In this document: positions 11,206 through 21,573 of the stretch, piece by piece | How positions within the stretch are numbered: the first letter of the stretch is position 1 | Layout of the letters: every line of letters starts with the position of its first letter | Assembly (NCBI GenBank): GCA_021464415.1 | Contig: CM038469.1 | Span: forward strand, 16,904,501-16,968,500 | Origin: Lonicera japonica | Lineage: Eukaryota > Streptophyta > Magnoliopsida > Dipsacales > Caprifoliaceae | Reading direction: 5' to 3' | Length of the DNA: 64,000 nt | Program-made: the position numbers and the translations under genes | Notes under the pieces: generated by a model | What the model was told of the DNA's origin: nothing | Databases searched by the model: none | Seen by the model: the letters and a program-made list of their open reading frames with translations, nothing else

Positions 11206-12979
11206 ATTGTCCATATCCTTGCCATTTAGCTCGAAGGAGCTAATTAGGGAGGATAAATTCTCTTCTTGAAGTTTAGGGAATTTCTAAGCTCTGAAATATG
11301 GGTAATATGGAGCGCAAGCTCTTAGTAAGAGGTCAAGTCTAATGGTTTCCGTCGATTCTGGTCAGAAAAGTTGAACATTTAAGTCATAGACCTCATTTCA
11401 CGTTTTTTAGCCATCACCCCCAAGCTCTTCCATGAAACCATTACCCTTTGAGGAGATCGTGTCTATCCGTTCTGTATTTCTTGAAAAACATGCAAACGTG
11501 TGATAGTGGGTTTCTTGAGTGAATAGTTATAGCTTTTTAAAGGGACGGTTAGCTTATCCTAGAAGCCCTATAATACCCCTCTTGCCTTAGGGAATTTTTT
11601 TTTACTTTTTGAAGGGATGGTTAGTTGTTAACCTTCCACCAGCATCAAGAAGTTGCTCGAGTCCAGTTTTCAAACTTGGAGAAGGAGCTAAAGGAGTCCA
11701 TTCTTACAGTAAATGCTTAAGCTGTTGAGGACTTCTATTGTGCTGAGAGTGCCCTTTACTGAGAATTCCTGACTCCTTTGTGGCTGGCTTTTACAAGTGC
11801 AAAGAGCTAGCCTTTTAGTAGCCTGAAGACCTCGAGGGCCTCGAAGCCCCTGCAAGATAAAGTAGACTCCAGAGCTGGAGGCCACGATAGCTGAGAAGAG
11901 GATGGCAGAGGAGCCTGATGTGTTGACCAAGTGGGAGACGGGCGAACCTTCTCATTCAAGGGTTGGTGGAGAAGACGGGGATGACCAGTAGATGAGATAG
12001 GGCTCTTCTTCTTTTATATAATAGAAGGCTTTAGGACCTCTGTAACTTCTTCCTTTATTAATGAATATAGAATTTTGCTTTGAAAAGTTATGCTCCTTTT
12101 TATTTTTTATTTTATATCTTGTGCTTTTTTCATTTTTGTTTTAAGTTGTACTTATGATGGAAACATAGCCATATATGTTGTATATGGGTATTACCTTGCC
12201 TCCACACATTAAAAGTAAATAAAGAGCTAAAAATATAGATGTAAAAACTAAAGTCCAGCTAAATCGCCCATTTTAAAGGTCTTTACCATTTTCATAAGAG
12301 GTCAATGACCTGTTTATCTTATTGAATTGACATGCTAAGTAGCAAATTTTGCATTGGGTCACCTCACACATTGCTATAATTTATTCTTACTTTGACCAAG
12401 TCTATAAGATTTGTGCTACCTAGACTTTAGGCAAAGTTTAAACAATTATTAAATGTCAGTTAAACTCCTCAGAGTGTGAGCGTGCTCAATGAGCTGGGCG
12501 CTTACTAAACCAACCTCTTTGTGAGAGAAATTTCTCAGTTCTCAGTAGGTTTGTATAACCTTTTATGTTTGGTGACTGACCTACATGGTGGTAGGAATTT
12601 CTCGAAATCTTTGAAATTTAAAAGAAAAACTTGTTCTTTTTGGCTAAGTTTTTAGTAGAATCATGCCCCCTTTTTTACTTAGTCAAATTTTAACAGTTTT
12701 CTCAATTGTCATCAAGCCTCTTTGGTGAGTAATTGGCCTCATTATAAGAGGATATGACAGAGTGTAAGTGTGCTTTGCGAGCTGTGCACTTACTAAATTG
12801 ACTTCTTTGTGAGAGAATTTGACAGAGTGTAGTGTGCTTTGTGGCTATGCACTTACTAAACTAACATCTTTGTGAGAGAATTTTGTAGAGCGTATTTTGT
12901 AAGTAATGTAATACTAAAGTAAAAATTTAATATATTTTCCTTTGGAAATGGTCATCACAAAAATAAAAATTGTTTTCCT
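11206..12979 (-). other. region between integrase and 3' LTR of the Tat-like element
   Basis: Mostly non-coding. Around 11600-12000 the plus strand has broken coding-like sequence (for example SFVAGFYKCKEL and EEPDVLTKWETGEPS, with stops between). This may be a remnant of the antisense accessory ORF known from some Tat-group elements. From 12466 to 12892 a segment of about 70 bp recurs three times. Confidence 0.4.
12466..12892. repeat. degenerate ~70-bp repeat, three copies
   Basis: Each copy has GAGTGTA/GAG-GTGCT, GCACTTACTAAA and TCTTTGTGAGAGAA in order: about 12470-12535, 12757-12820 and 12825-12888. It lies inside the non-coding 3' part of the Tat-like element. Confidence 0.7.
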
Positions 12980-14200
12980 TCAAGGATAGTATATCTTAAG
13001 GTGCTCTATGTTCAATGGCCGCATGAGTTCCATGTCATCCATGGTATTTAGGTAGTAGGTGCCAGGCCTGCTGACCTTGGTGACCACGTATGGACTTTCC
13101 CATTTAGCAGCGAGCTTCCCATGTTCAAAGATCTTAGTGGCCAGAGTTACTTTCTGAAGCACTAAATCGCCCACATTGAGACTTCTATGTTTGACACTCT
13201 TGTTATAGCTCTTAACCATGCTTCTCTTATAGGCTTCCTCTTTGACTCGAATTCGTTTTCTTTTTTCTTCAAGGAGATCCAGGTTGGCCAATAGGCCTTC
13301 ATTGTTTAGAGCAGGGTTATGGTGGTTAATTCTGGATATTGGCACTCCCATCTCTATTGGGATCATTGCTCTAGATTTGTAAGTCAGAGAGAAAGAAGTT
13401 TCGCTAGTTGGGCCTCGGATGGTAGTCCTGTAAGCCCAGAGACTGATGGGAGCTCTTTAGACTAATTTCTCTTGGCATCATCAAGTCTTTTCTTGAACGT
13501 GCTCAGAAGAGTTCTGTTGGTGACCTCTACTTGGCCATCGGCTTGGGGGTGGACAGGTGAGTTGTAGTGGTTCTCTATCCCATGACCTTCACAGAAGTCT
13601 TTAAATAAGTCGCAATCGAACTGTTTTCCATTGTTAGTGATCAGCACATTTGGGAGGCTAAAACAGCAAATAATATTTTTCCACACAAAGCTCTGAATTT
13701 TCATGGTGATATGGTGGTCAATGCCTCTACCTTAACCCATTTAGTGAAGTAGTCTATGGCTACTACCGCGAACTTTGTCTGCTTTTTGCCCAAGGGGGAA
13801 GGACCAATTATGTCCATACCCCATTAATAGAAAGGCAATGGATTGCTAACAGAGGTCATTAGGTATGCTAGGAGCTGTTGGACGTTGGCAAACCGCCGGC
13901 ACTTATCACATTTCTTTACTAGCTCCTTGGCGTCTTACAGGAGGTAGGCCAAAAACAACCATGCCTTCCAACTTTAAGGGCTAGAGATTTAGCAGCTGGA
14001 TGTCCTCCACATAATCCCTTATGGATTTTAAATAGAGTTGTTTGGGCTTGATAAAGATGTAGGCAAAGTAAGGAATGAATGACATACCCTCTCCTGTATA
14101 GAGTTGCCTCGATAATTACGTATCTGTTGGAGATGTATTTTATCATTTTGATCATCTTTTTATCCTCAGGGAGAGTTTCACTCGTGAGATAGTCCAAAAT
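12980..14200 (-). pseudogene. integrase of the Tat-like element (broken)
   Basis: 14197-13919 carries the N-terminal H2C2-type zinc region (GHPAAKSLALK, GCFWPT). 13890-13462 carries the core: FAVVAIDYFTKWVEA, then LITNNGKQFD, then HPQADGQVEVTNRT. The TDNG-type motif reads TNNG, so the second catalytic Asp is replaced by Asn (codon 13633-13635). 13366-12980 is the C-terminal part with LNVGDLVLQKV, GKLAAKWESPYVV and a terminal YYP-stop. Frames are broken between these blocks. It would have inserted the cDNA into the host genome; this copy cannot. Confidence 0.85.
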
Positions 14201-14345
14201 TTGATCAATCCAGCATTTCTAGACCTATATTGGAGTTATATCCACCTCCTCGAGCTCTTCAATAGCCTTTATTTCCAAATATTCTATGTGGACATCGTTG
14301 GGTGCCTCTGTTGATGAAGCTAGCTTGGCTGGGTGATCTGCCTTG

Positions 14346-14822
14346 TTATTTTGAACTTGTGGGACCTTGATGAAGACTACGTTTGCGAGCCTCCGAACTG
14401 CTGCTTAAGCTTTGGCCAAGTATTTGGCCAACCACTAGTGCAGAGTCGTTGTAGGCCACCATCTGTTTTGCCCCAAAGTCCCTAGCTATCCTCAGGCCTG
14501 CTATGATGGCTTCATATTCAGCTTCATTGTTCAAAGCCTTAAAGAGGAACTTCAGAGCTACCTCCAATATGTTGGCCTTAAGTGTGACGACGACCAAGCC
14601 AGTCCCAGACCCTTGTAGATTGGAAGCTCCATCCGCGTGAAGTATCCATATGGAGATTTCAGGCCCCAAGTCTATGGAGGTGATGGAGCTCGAGGTGCTC
14701 GAATTTGTGAGTGGCAATAACTCTAGCAGCTGAGGGACCTGCTCCTCGGTGTAAGTGAACTCCGCTATGAAGTCTGCTATAGCCTGTCCGTTGATCGAAA
14801 CCATTGGTCTGTAGTTGATCAT
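14346..14822 (-). pseudogene. RNase H-like domain next to integrase (Tat-like element)
   Basis: Open for 158 codons. Reads WILHADGASN...GSGTGLVVV, NNEAEYEAIIAGLRIARDFGA and YNDSALVVGQ, the D-E-D pattern of plant Ty3/gypsy RNase H. The position directly before integrase is typical of the Tat group, which carries a second, archaeal-type RNase H. It is part of one former polyprotein and not a separate gene. Confidence 0.8.
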
Positions 14823-14829
14823 AAACTAT

Positions 14830-16130
14830 CCAAGCTCCACAACTCAGATAGCTAACCTCCCCGATTGTTCAGGCTTATCAAGGATCATTCACAACGGTTA
14901 GTCTGTGAGCACATCTATGGCAAGGGGTTGGAAGTAAGGCCTCAACTTCTGGGAGGTGATGAGGAGGGCATAGGCCAACTTCTGCAATCTAAGGTAATTA
15001 AGCTTGGTAGCGTGCAGGGCTCTCCTTGTATAGTAGACTGGTAGGTATGCCTTTTATTCATTTCTTATGAGAGCTGAATTGACTGCAGTATGTGAAACCG
15101 CGAGGTAAAAGCATAGAACCTCTCCTTTCTTCGAAGAGCTAAGCAGAGGAAGGGCTCGTAGGTATTTCTTAAGCTGTTGCAAAGCAAGTTCACGCTATTT
15201 CGTCCATTCAAATGCCTTTTTCAGGATTTTGAAGAAAGGGTGACACTTATTAGTGGCCTTAGAAATGAACTTGTTCTAAGTTGCCACCCTGCCAGCCAGG
15301 CTATGAATCTCCTTTAGCTTGGTGGGAGACCTTATGTTGATCAAAGCTCATATCTTCTCGGGGTTAGCTTCTATTCCACTTTGGGTCACCATGAACCCCA
15401 AAAACTTGCCCCCTTTTACCCTGAAAGCACACTTCACTTGATTGAGGGACATACCGTTTTATCTAAGAATGGCAAAAGCTTCATTGAGGTCCACCACATG
15501 ACTCAAAGCTTTGAGGCTCTTGACCAATATGTCATCGACGTAGACCTCCATATTCCTACCTATCTGATCTTTAAACAAAGTGCTCATAACCCTCTGATAA
15601 GTGGCCCTAACATTTCTTAGACCAAATGGCATGGTTTTTTAGCAGTAGGTCCCTTTGTTGATGATGAACGAGGTATTTTCTTTATCTTCGGGAGTCATTC
15701 TGACCTGATTATAGCTAGAGTAGGCGTCCATAAAGCTCAACATTTCATGTCTGGTGGTAGAATCCATTAGATTGTCAATTTTTGGAAATGGGAAGTTATC
15801 CTTTAGTGCAAGCCTTTTCGAGGTCTTTGAAATCCACGCACATTCTCCAATTTTCGCTGTGTTTTTTCACAAGCAGCACATTGGAAAGCCACTTATGGTA
15901 ATAAAATTCTCGAATGAAACTAGCTTGGTGGAGCTTCTGAACTTCTTCCTTGGTGCCCAAGTTCATTTCTGCTGGGAAGTTTCTCTTTTTCTGTCTTATA
16001 GGCTTAAAGGCCTGGTCAACGTCGAGCATGTGCACCATTATTTAGGGGTTCAACCCCTTCATGTCATCGTGGGACCATGCAAAGATATCGGCGTTAGCTC
16101 TTAGGCATTGTAAGAACTCCCCCTGACTTC
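14830..16130 (-). pseudogene. reverse transcriptase and adjoining RNase H of the Tat-like element
   Basis: Minus-strand translation gives the N-terminal fingers (FAWSHDDMKGLNP, LLVKKHSENWRMCVDFKDLEKAC), then LSFMDAYSSYNQVRM and the active-site motif YVDD (15531-15542), followed by LGFMVTQSGIEANPEKI. A stop replaces a Tyr codon just before KTMPFGLRN near 15640. The 14830-15380 part holds degraded RT thumb and RNase H sequence. No intact frame spans the domain. Confidence 0.85.
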
Positions 16131-17688
16131 TGACCTGAGTTGATTGCTGATTTTGAACACCATAATTTTTGGGTTCAACCCCTTTAATCATGAAGATCTC
16201 GTTTGCATGCTGCTTCCCTTTGGGTTTAGGGGGAGTCTCATTTTTCTTGTCCTTATATTATCAGAACTAACCTCTTTGGATGAGCTTCTCGATCTTTTCC
16301 TTCAGCTTCTAGCAGTCTTCTATTTCATGTTCATGATCCTTATAGTACCTACAGTATTTTGATGTATCCGTCTTTTTTCAGAGGTCTTCATCTTCTTGGG
16401 CTCCGGGAGTTGCCCTAGCTCTAATTGGGCGTAAACCTCACCCAACGGGGCTGTTAGTATAGTGAACTGCTGTCGGGCTTTGCTTTCATTTAGCTCAGAC
16501 TTTCCCCCCTCATTCTTACCCTTCTTGCTCTCTTCCTTTTGGCCGTGGGGTGGATTATGTCCCCCTTGGCGCTTGGAAAAGGGCAAGATAGCTGATAGAC
16601 TTGACATATTACGCCCTTGGGGCCATTCTGGCCAGAGTCATTAAACAGTAAGGGGAGCTCACCCATTCCATAAAGGCGGCTACTACAACCCCTTTATTAA
16701 GATTGTTTAATCATTAGGCTCTTCTGGTTGAACTGGCAGGCATAATCCTTTAGGCTTTTAATTGACCTCTGTTTGTTAGTGAAGTTGTAAGTCGAGGGCT
16801 TGGACTGCTTTCGCGTCCCAATAAAATAAGACATGAACTAGGTTCCGAGCTCTTGCGAGCTCTGGACTGACACTGGGGGCAAATTATTACACCACATTCG
16901 AGCTGCCCTTTTGAGAGTTATGACGAACGCTCTGCATATGATACTGTCAGGGACATTCTAAAACCCAATCAAGTTCCCATATTGCTGCTAGTGGTCCACA
17001 GGGTCTGTGGAGCCATCACATGACTCCAAGGTTAGGAGTTTAAATCTTTCTGGGACTGGGCAGGTCTGATGTGTTCTGCAAATAGGGACTCAGAGTCCCT
17101 CACCAGAGCTGCTGCTTAGCTCCCTCCGGAATGGCCTATTGTTTTTAGTATTTCGGCCAACTAAGCCTTCATCTTCGATCTAAGTCTTTTCTCCACATTT
17201 TCAACAGATCCTTTATTGGATATTATGTCAAACATGAACTGTCGAGGTCTGGAAGCTGCTTCTTGGAATAGGGGAAGGGGAGTTTAGCCTCCTCTATCAC
17301 CGCTTTGGTGTCGAGTAGCTCCTTTTGAGCGTCCTTCGAGGACCACATTTACTTGTGAGTTCCTCATGGGAGGTGGAAGAGTTCTGACAGAAGTTTCTTC
17401 ATGGGAGGCTCCACGCTTAGCGTCAGATTGGTCTGCATCAGACCTGTTGGTCATGTTAAAGCTCTTCCAAGATCTCTTGCGGCAGTTCCCTAGCCTGTGA
17501 ATGGCCGGAACACATGCAGAAACTGCAAGGGCTGATGCGGATGCAAAGGCTGAAAACAACCCATCTCTAGATCTGGGTTGGGAAGTCTCTCTTTGAGCAA
17601 CAAGCTTCTCAATCTGGACTTGGAGGGCAGCCTACAGTGCCATCAGTGCCATAAAGGGGTCTGGTTGCGTATGTCCTGAAGAAGACAT
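16131..17688 (-). pseudogene. gag of the Tat-like element, followed by a deleted protease region
   Basis: Probable start ATG at 17688 (MSSSGHTQPDPFMAL). A capsid segment with ESCDGSTDPVDH lies near 16970-17030. A charged linker (16607-16320) leads to a half zinc knuckle (CRYYKDHEHEIEDC) near 16290-16345. Stops interrupt the frame. After EIFMIKGVEPKN (about 16180) the sequence passes directly to the RT leader. The roughly 150-residue protease with its D-S/T-G motif, expected here, is missing. Confidence 0.8.
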
Positions 17689-17748
17689 AACGAGTTTTTT
17701 TAGATGTTTTTAGTTCTTAAAAAGGATGTGGCCTTAAAAAAAATGTCT

Positions 17749-17767
17749 TTCCCACAGATGTCGCCAA
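17749..17767 (-). other. primer-binding site of the Tat-like element
   Basis: On the minus strand, after the LTR end CACCAACA and a 2-3 nt gap, comes TTGGCGACATCTGTGGG. This resembles the TGGCGCC-type PBS next to 5' LTRs of many plant Tat elements and fixes the 5' side of the element at the right. Confidence 0.65.
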
Positions 17768-17769
17768 GC

Positions 17770-20655
17770 TGTTGGTGTGAAAATCTGGAGCTGGTCCACC
17801 TTCGACCACACAATCAAATGATTGTAATAATGATTGGGATAATAAAGAACTGAACAGAATAAGACAATGATATATAGAGAATGTTCAGCCTATATGAAGA
17901 TATGGGGTATTCATCCTCTTGTGAACGAGCTAGGGGCTTCGTATTATAATGAGAAAACTCAAATTACAAGCAAGCTATAGCTCTCTAGCCTCTCTACTCT
18001 TACAATGTTAGAATGTGATGAGTTATAAGTCACTCAGAGCCTATTTTCTCTAAACTAAGAACTATGTTGCATACTTTAGAGCTCTCTCTCTCTAACACTA
18101 TAGTAGTGTGGTAAAATTCTTGCAATAAAAGCTTGATTACTTTCTTGCTTAGTGATTTCTTGGTCGTTGTCTGGTTAAAGATTTGTAATTGATTGGTTAA
18201 AGCTTGGTTGTTGAGAGAAGTAAATGCTTCCCATATATATATGATAGAGAATAAACGTGTGGAAGAGCTCTCAGAGTAATTCTGAGGCCATCCCTGGTCA
18301 TCACCAACTCTGACATTGTTTTTTCATGAATTCCGGTGCATTAAATGTAGTTGGTATGTATTTAATGATGTTAAGGGAGGTTCTGCGCCTCTTGCAAGGT
18401 TGGCGGCATTCGCCCATGCTTCTATTAACCACTCTAACAGAGTGGTTGTGCGTCGTCGACTTTAGCTCTGTAAATGAGCTCTAGAGGTCGAGCTTTGCAG
18501 ACCTCTAGCCCTGAATACCACATGGACATTGTTTTAACATTCCCACAAGCTCTTTCGGATACGTAGCATTACAGTCAAACCTCACATCTCTGTTTTGTCA
18601 TGTTGTTAATAATACCCGTGTGTCCTCATATGTAATATCCTGTAATTTTATTCTGCCTTAATTGCAAATTTTTTGTCTCCGCTAGAGTTAATTTGAACCT
18701 CGCATGGTGAAATTTTATTTGTTTAAGGAGTTGGGTAAGTTGAGGACCTATAGTAGTTGTAATAGTGCTACGTAGCTCTATAGTGTGGTTGTAGAATGAT
18801 TTGAATGGTTCGAGTAAGGATTAGTTCAAAACTAACGCGTTTTAACTTTGCCGATAAATTGGTGTCCTTGTTTTTGGAAAGGCATAACTTCTTCATCTGA
18901 AGTCCAAATAAGTCTCCGTTTATGTGGTTAAAAAGGTATTTCGACGATCTAAAACTTTCAGGTTTTGGTCAAAGTTCAATTCCCACTCCTTGGTAGTGAA
19001 AAACGTGCGCAAAGTTGCAAAACTACCCAAACTTGCACCAGAGAAACTTTACCCGCGGACCGGTATCCAATTTTTCCCTTATCGTTACGGCTTTTAAATT
19101 GGGAGGGAAAAGAGGACTGCAGACCGGTTCCCAAAAAAGGGCATACCAGTCCGGCCTATAGACCTGGGCACTGACTTTATTTGCTTTAAATCGACTCTTT
19201 TCTATTTTATTTCCACTTTCGAGCAACACAGTGAGAGGAGACTAGAGAGGGTTGAGAGCTCTCTTAAGAGGCTTTTGAGGAGGCTTATACTCCATCTTTC
19301 ACCTTCAAATCGAGTCATCATCATGACCACCTTCATTTTCTCCATACTCCTTCCTTTATTGTTGAAGCGTCAAAGCCCAATTTGGGGATTTCGTGATCTA
19401 GTGACTCTTGGCTTGATCCGGTGATTCTAAACCCAAGATATCGCCCTATTGAGGTGGGAATCTTACTCTAAAACTCGTTTACCAACTTATTATTGTTTGA
19501 TTCCATTTTTTCTTCAAGCTATTACAAAACCTAGGTTATATATATATATACATACATGTATGTATTGTTTTTGCTAAATGGAAAGATGGGGTTTCATTAT
19601 TGAAATCGATGCTTCTAGCAACCTAATTTCACAAGAGATTTCCATTAATTGCTTGATTGGTTTACAAAACCACATGGACCTCATTATAACACTCACAAAC
19701 ATTTATAAAAAGCCTATTACCCACTTAAATGGTCCAAGCGGAAGACTTTCTCTACAAAATACGTATCGTAGACTATTTATTCATTTGAAATGTTACTTGT
19801 ACTAGATCTCCCTTGTTATCTATATTACTGTTAGTATATACTCTTTATATATATACATACATATACGTGTATATGGTGCAATCGCCTTCCGGTGAGTCTA
19901 TGGATGATTGTATGGGTATCATATGCTAGCACTAGTCCACGATGGTCCCAGGTTTGGTCTTTAACGATTGTGGTTCGAAGGTGGGACACAGTCTTTTGGG
20001 TGTAAGATCCGAAACCGTGCACGGAAACGAAGGCTACAAAACGCAGACCTGGTCGTATGTAGGGATAGTGGCTAGGATTACTTAAATAGCATCACCAAGC
20101 TGGTGAAATTGTACCATAGAGATTATTCACATTTGGGGGTTTGATTACCAAAACTATTATACTACTTCCCATATATATATATTGTTTCTTCAGTTATTCT
20201 TTTACATATAAGATTTCCACTGGGTCCTTTCGACTCATCCCTTCCTTCTTTTACAGGTACATCAGCTGGTTCCTTAGGAAAAGGGAAAGGAAATGACGCA
20301 TCTTCTTAGGTTGCCTTTGTCACCGTTTTTCAGTCTAGGGTCTTTCACATATGAAAGACCATTGCTCTTAAAGTTTTGATTATTTCATTATATGCTATGT
20401 TTGTGTTGGAACTTATATGTTGTTGGAGGACTTGGTTTGTAATGTTTAAACTGGTTATGTATGTGATATCTAATTAGAACCTTGATATTAGCCTATGATT
20501 ATTACTTTTCTATGTGGGACTTCTTTAGGTTATCCGCCGTCGGCATACGGCTCCTGTGATTAACCAGGTTCCGGAGAATAATTTCTCACAATGGAATTTG
20601 GTGCGTCACATCATATGATTGGTCCATGAGGTAAAGCAACTATTTTACACCATCA
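17770..20655 (-). repeat. 5' LTR of the Tat-like element, split by a solo LTR
   Basis: LTR sequence runs 17770-18630 and resumes 20616-20655 after the solo LTR. The resumed part (GATTGGTCCA ... ACACCATCA) aligns with the end of the left LTR at 11168-11205, which proves the interruption. Confidence 0.85.
18631..20610 (+). mobile_element. solo LTR, family 1 copy A (TSD TCATA)
   Basis: Begins TGTAATATCCTG and ends GGTGCGTCACA. Both flanks are TCATA (18626-18630 and 20611-20615), the 5-bp duplication of an LTR retrotransposon. No gag or pol lies between, so it is a solo LTR of 1980 bp. Internal blocks such as GTTTGGTCTTTAACGATTG, CCGAAACCGTGCACGGAAA and CCACTGGGTCC...TTACAGGTACAT recur in the three other copies. 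TGTAAYAC...GTYACA ends and length near 2 kb or more resemble Tekay/Del-type chromovirus LTRs; the lineage is inferred. Confidence 0.85.
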
Positions 20656-21573
20656 CATATTATATATATAGAGTAAAATTGTAAAGTCATTGTAAGGTTT
20701 TTAAAAAAAATTGAGAGTATTTTTATGGTAAATAAAAATAAAAATTACGAAAGTTCAAAGGGAAAAAAAAAAGTACAGCCCAGCCGTACATCGATCTCAG
20801 ATTCGATCCATTCTTTTGCCCGATCATTGAAATTGAGAGGTTTATATTTTTCCCCTCTCACATCCAACATCGGCCGGTACTCCACCAAACACCAACCCCC
20901 ACTTTCGATAATGAAAATTATCAAAAGTGCACTATATAATCGAATGAGGGATAAATTTTATAAATTAATTGTTTGGTGATGTACATTGAACAACATATTT
21001 TTTATAAGATTAAGAGTGAAAAAGTCTTGCAATATTGAAAAAATATAAAACTTAGTATAATGTCATTGTAATAAGCTACATATCATATTCTCTTTATAAA
21101 AATGTTCATAATAATCAATGAATAATTACTAAATTAATATATCACTATAGTAAATTTTTTTCTTAAAAAAAGCATTGGTGAGGTTAATAGTAAAAATTAC
21201 AATTTGTTTTTTTTTTATTTATTTATATGAAAATCATAAAACAATAAAATGTTTAATAGTAAATTCATTTTTTCATAAAAAAATATCGAGCATTGATCTG
21301 GCATCATTCAACTTTTTTTCAAGTGAATTTAATTTTATTAAAAAAATATCAAAAGTTAGAGAAATAAGTTAAAAGAATTTTAATTTTATAAACTACTTTT
21401 CTAACCCGTGCGATGCACATGCACCTTATTTATTATATATATATATATATTTTCTTTGTATAAGTTTATTTGTTATATACAAAATTTTCAACATAAACAA
21501 TTTACATACTGAATGTTAAATAAAACATATAGGGTTGCGGAGCTCGTGAAATGCACTGGTTCATAACAAATAT
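20656..21573. other. AT-rich intergenic DNA
   Basis: Between the Tat-like element and the next solo LTR. Short frames at 20725-20979 and 21175-21372 have low-complexity, AT-driven composition and no recognised domain. TA microsatellite near 21432-21451. Confidence 0.5.

Larger units (their letters stand above)
10308..20655 (-). mobile_element. Ty3/gypsy retrotransposon, Tat-like, decayed, with nested solo LTR
   Basis: LTRs at 10308-11205 and 17770-20655 (the second split by a solo LTR) share sequence throughout, both starting TGTTGGTG and ending CCATCA on the plus strand. Flanks are CCTAT (10303-10307) and CATAT (20656-20660), a 5-bp TSD with one mismatch. Coding order on the minus strand is gag, RT, RNase H, a second RNase H-like region next to integrase, then integrase. 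This is a Ty3/gypsy order, and the RNase H next to integrase plus the sequence style point to the Tat group. Many stops, frameshifts and LTR differences show an old, dead copy. Confidence 0.9.

Noticed and set aside
10753..11269. Overlapping plus-strand frames of 86 and 135 codons
   Set aside because: They lie in and beyond the 3' LTR of the Tat-like element. The other LTR copy does not keep them open.
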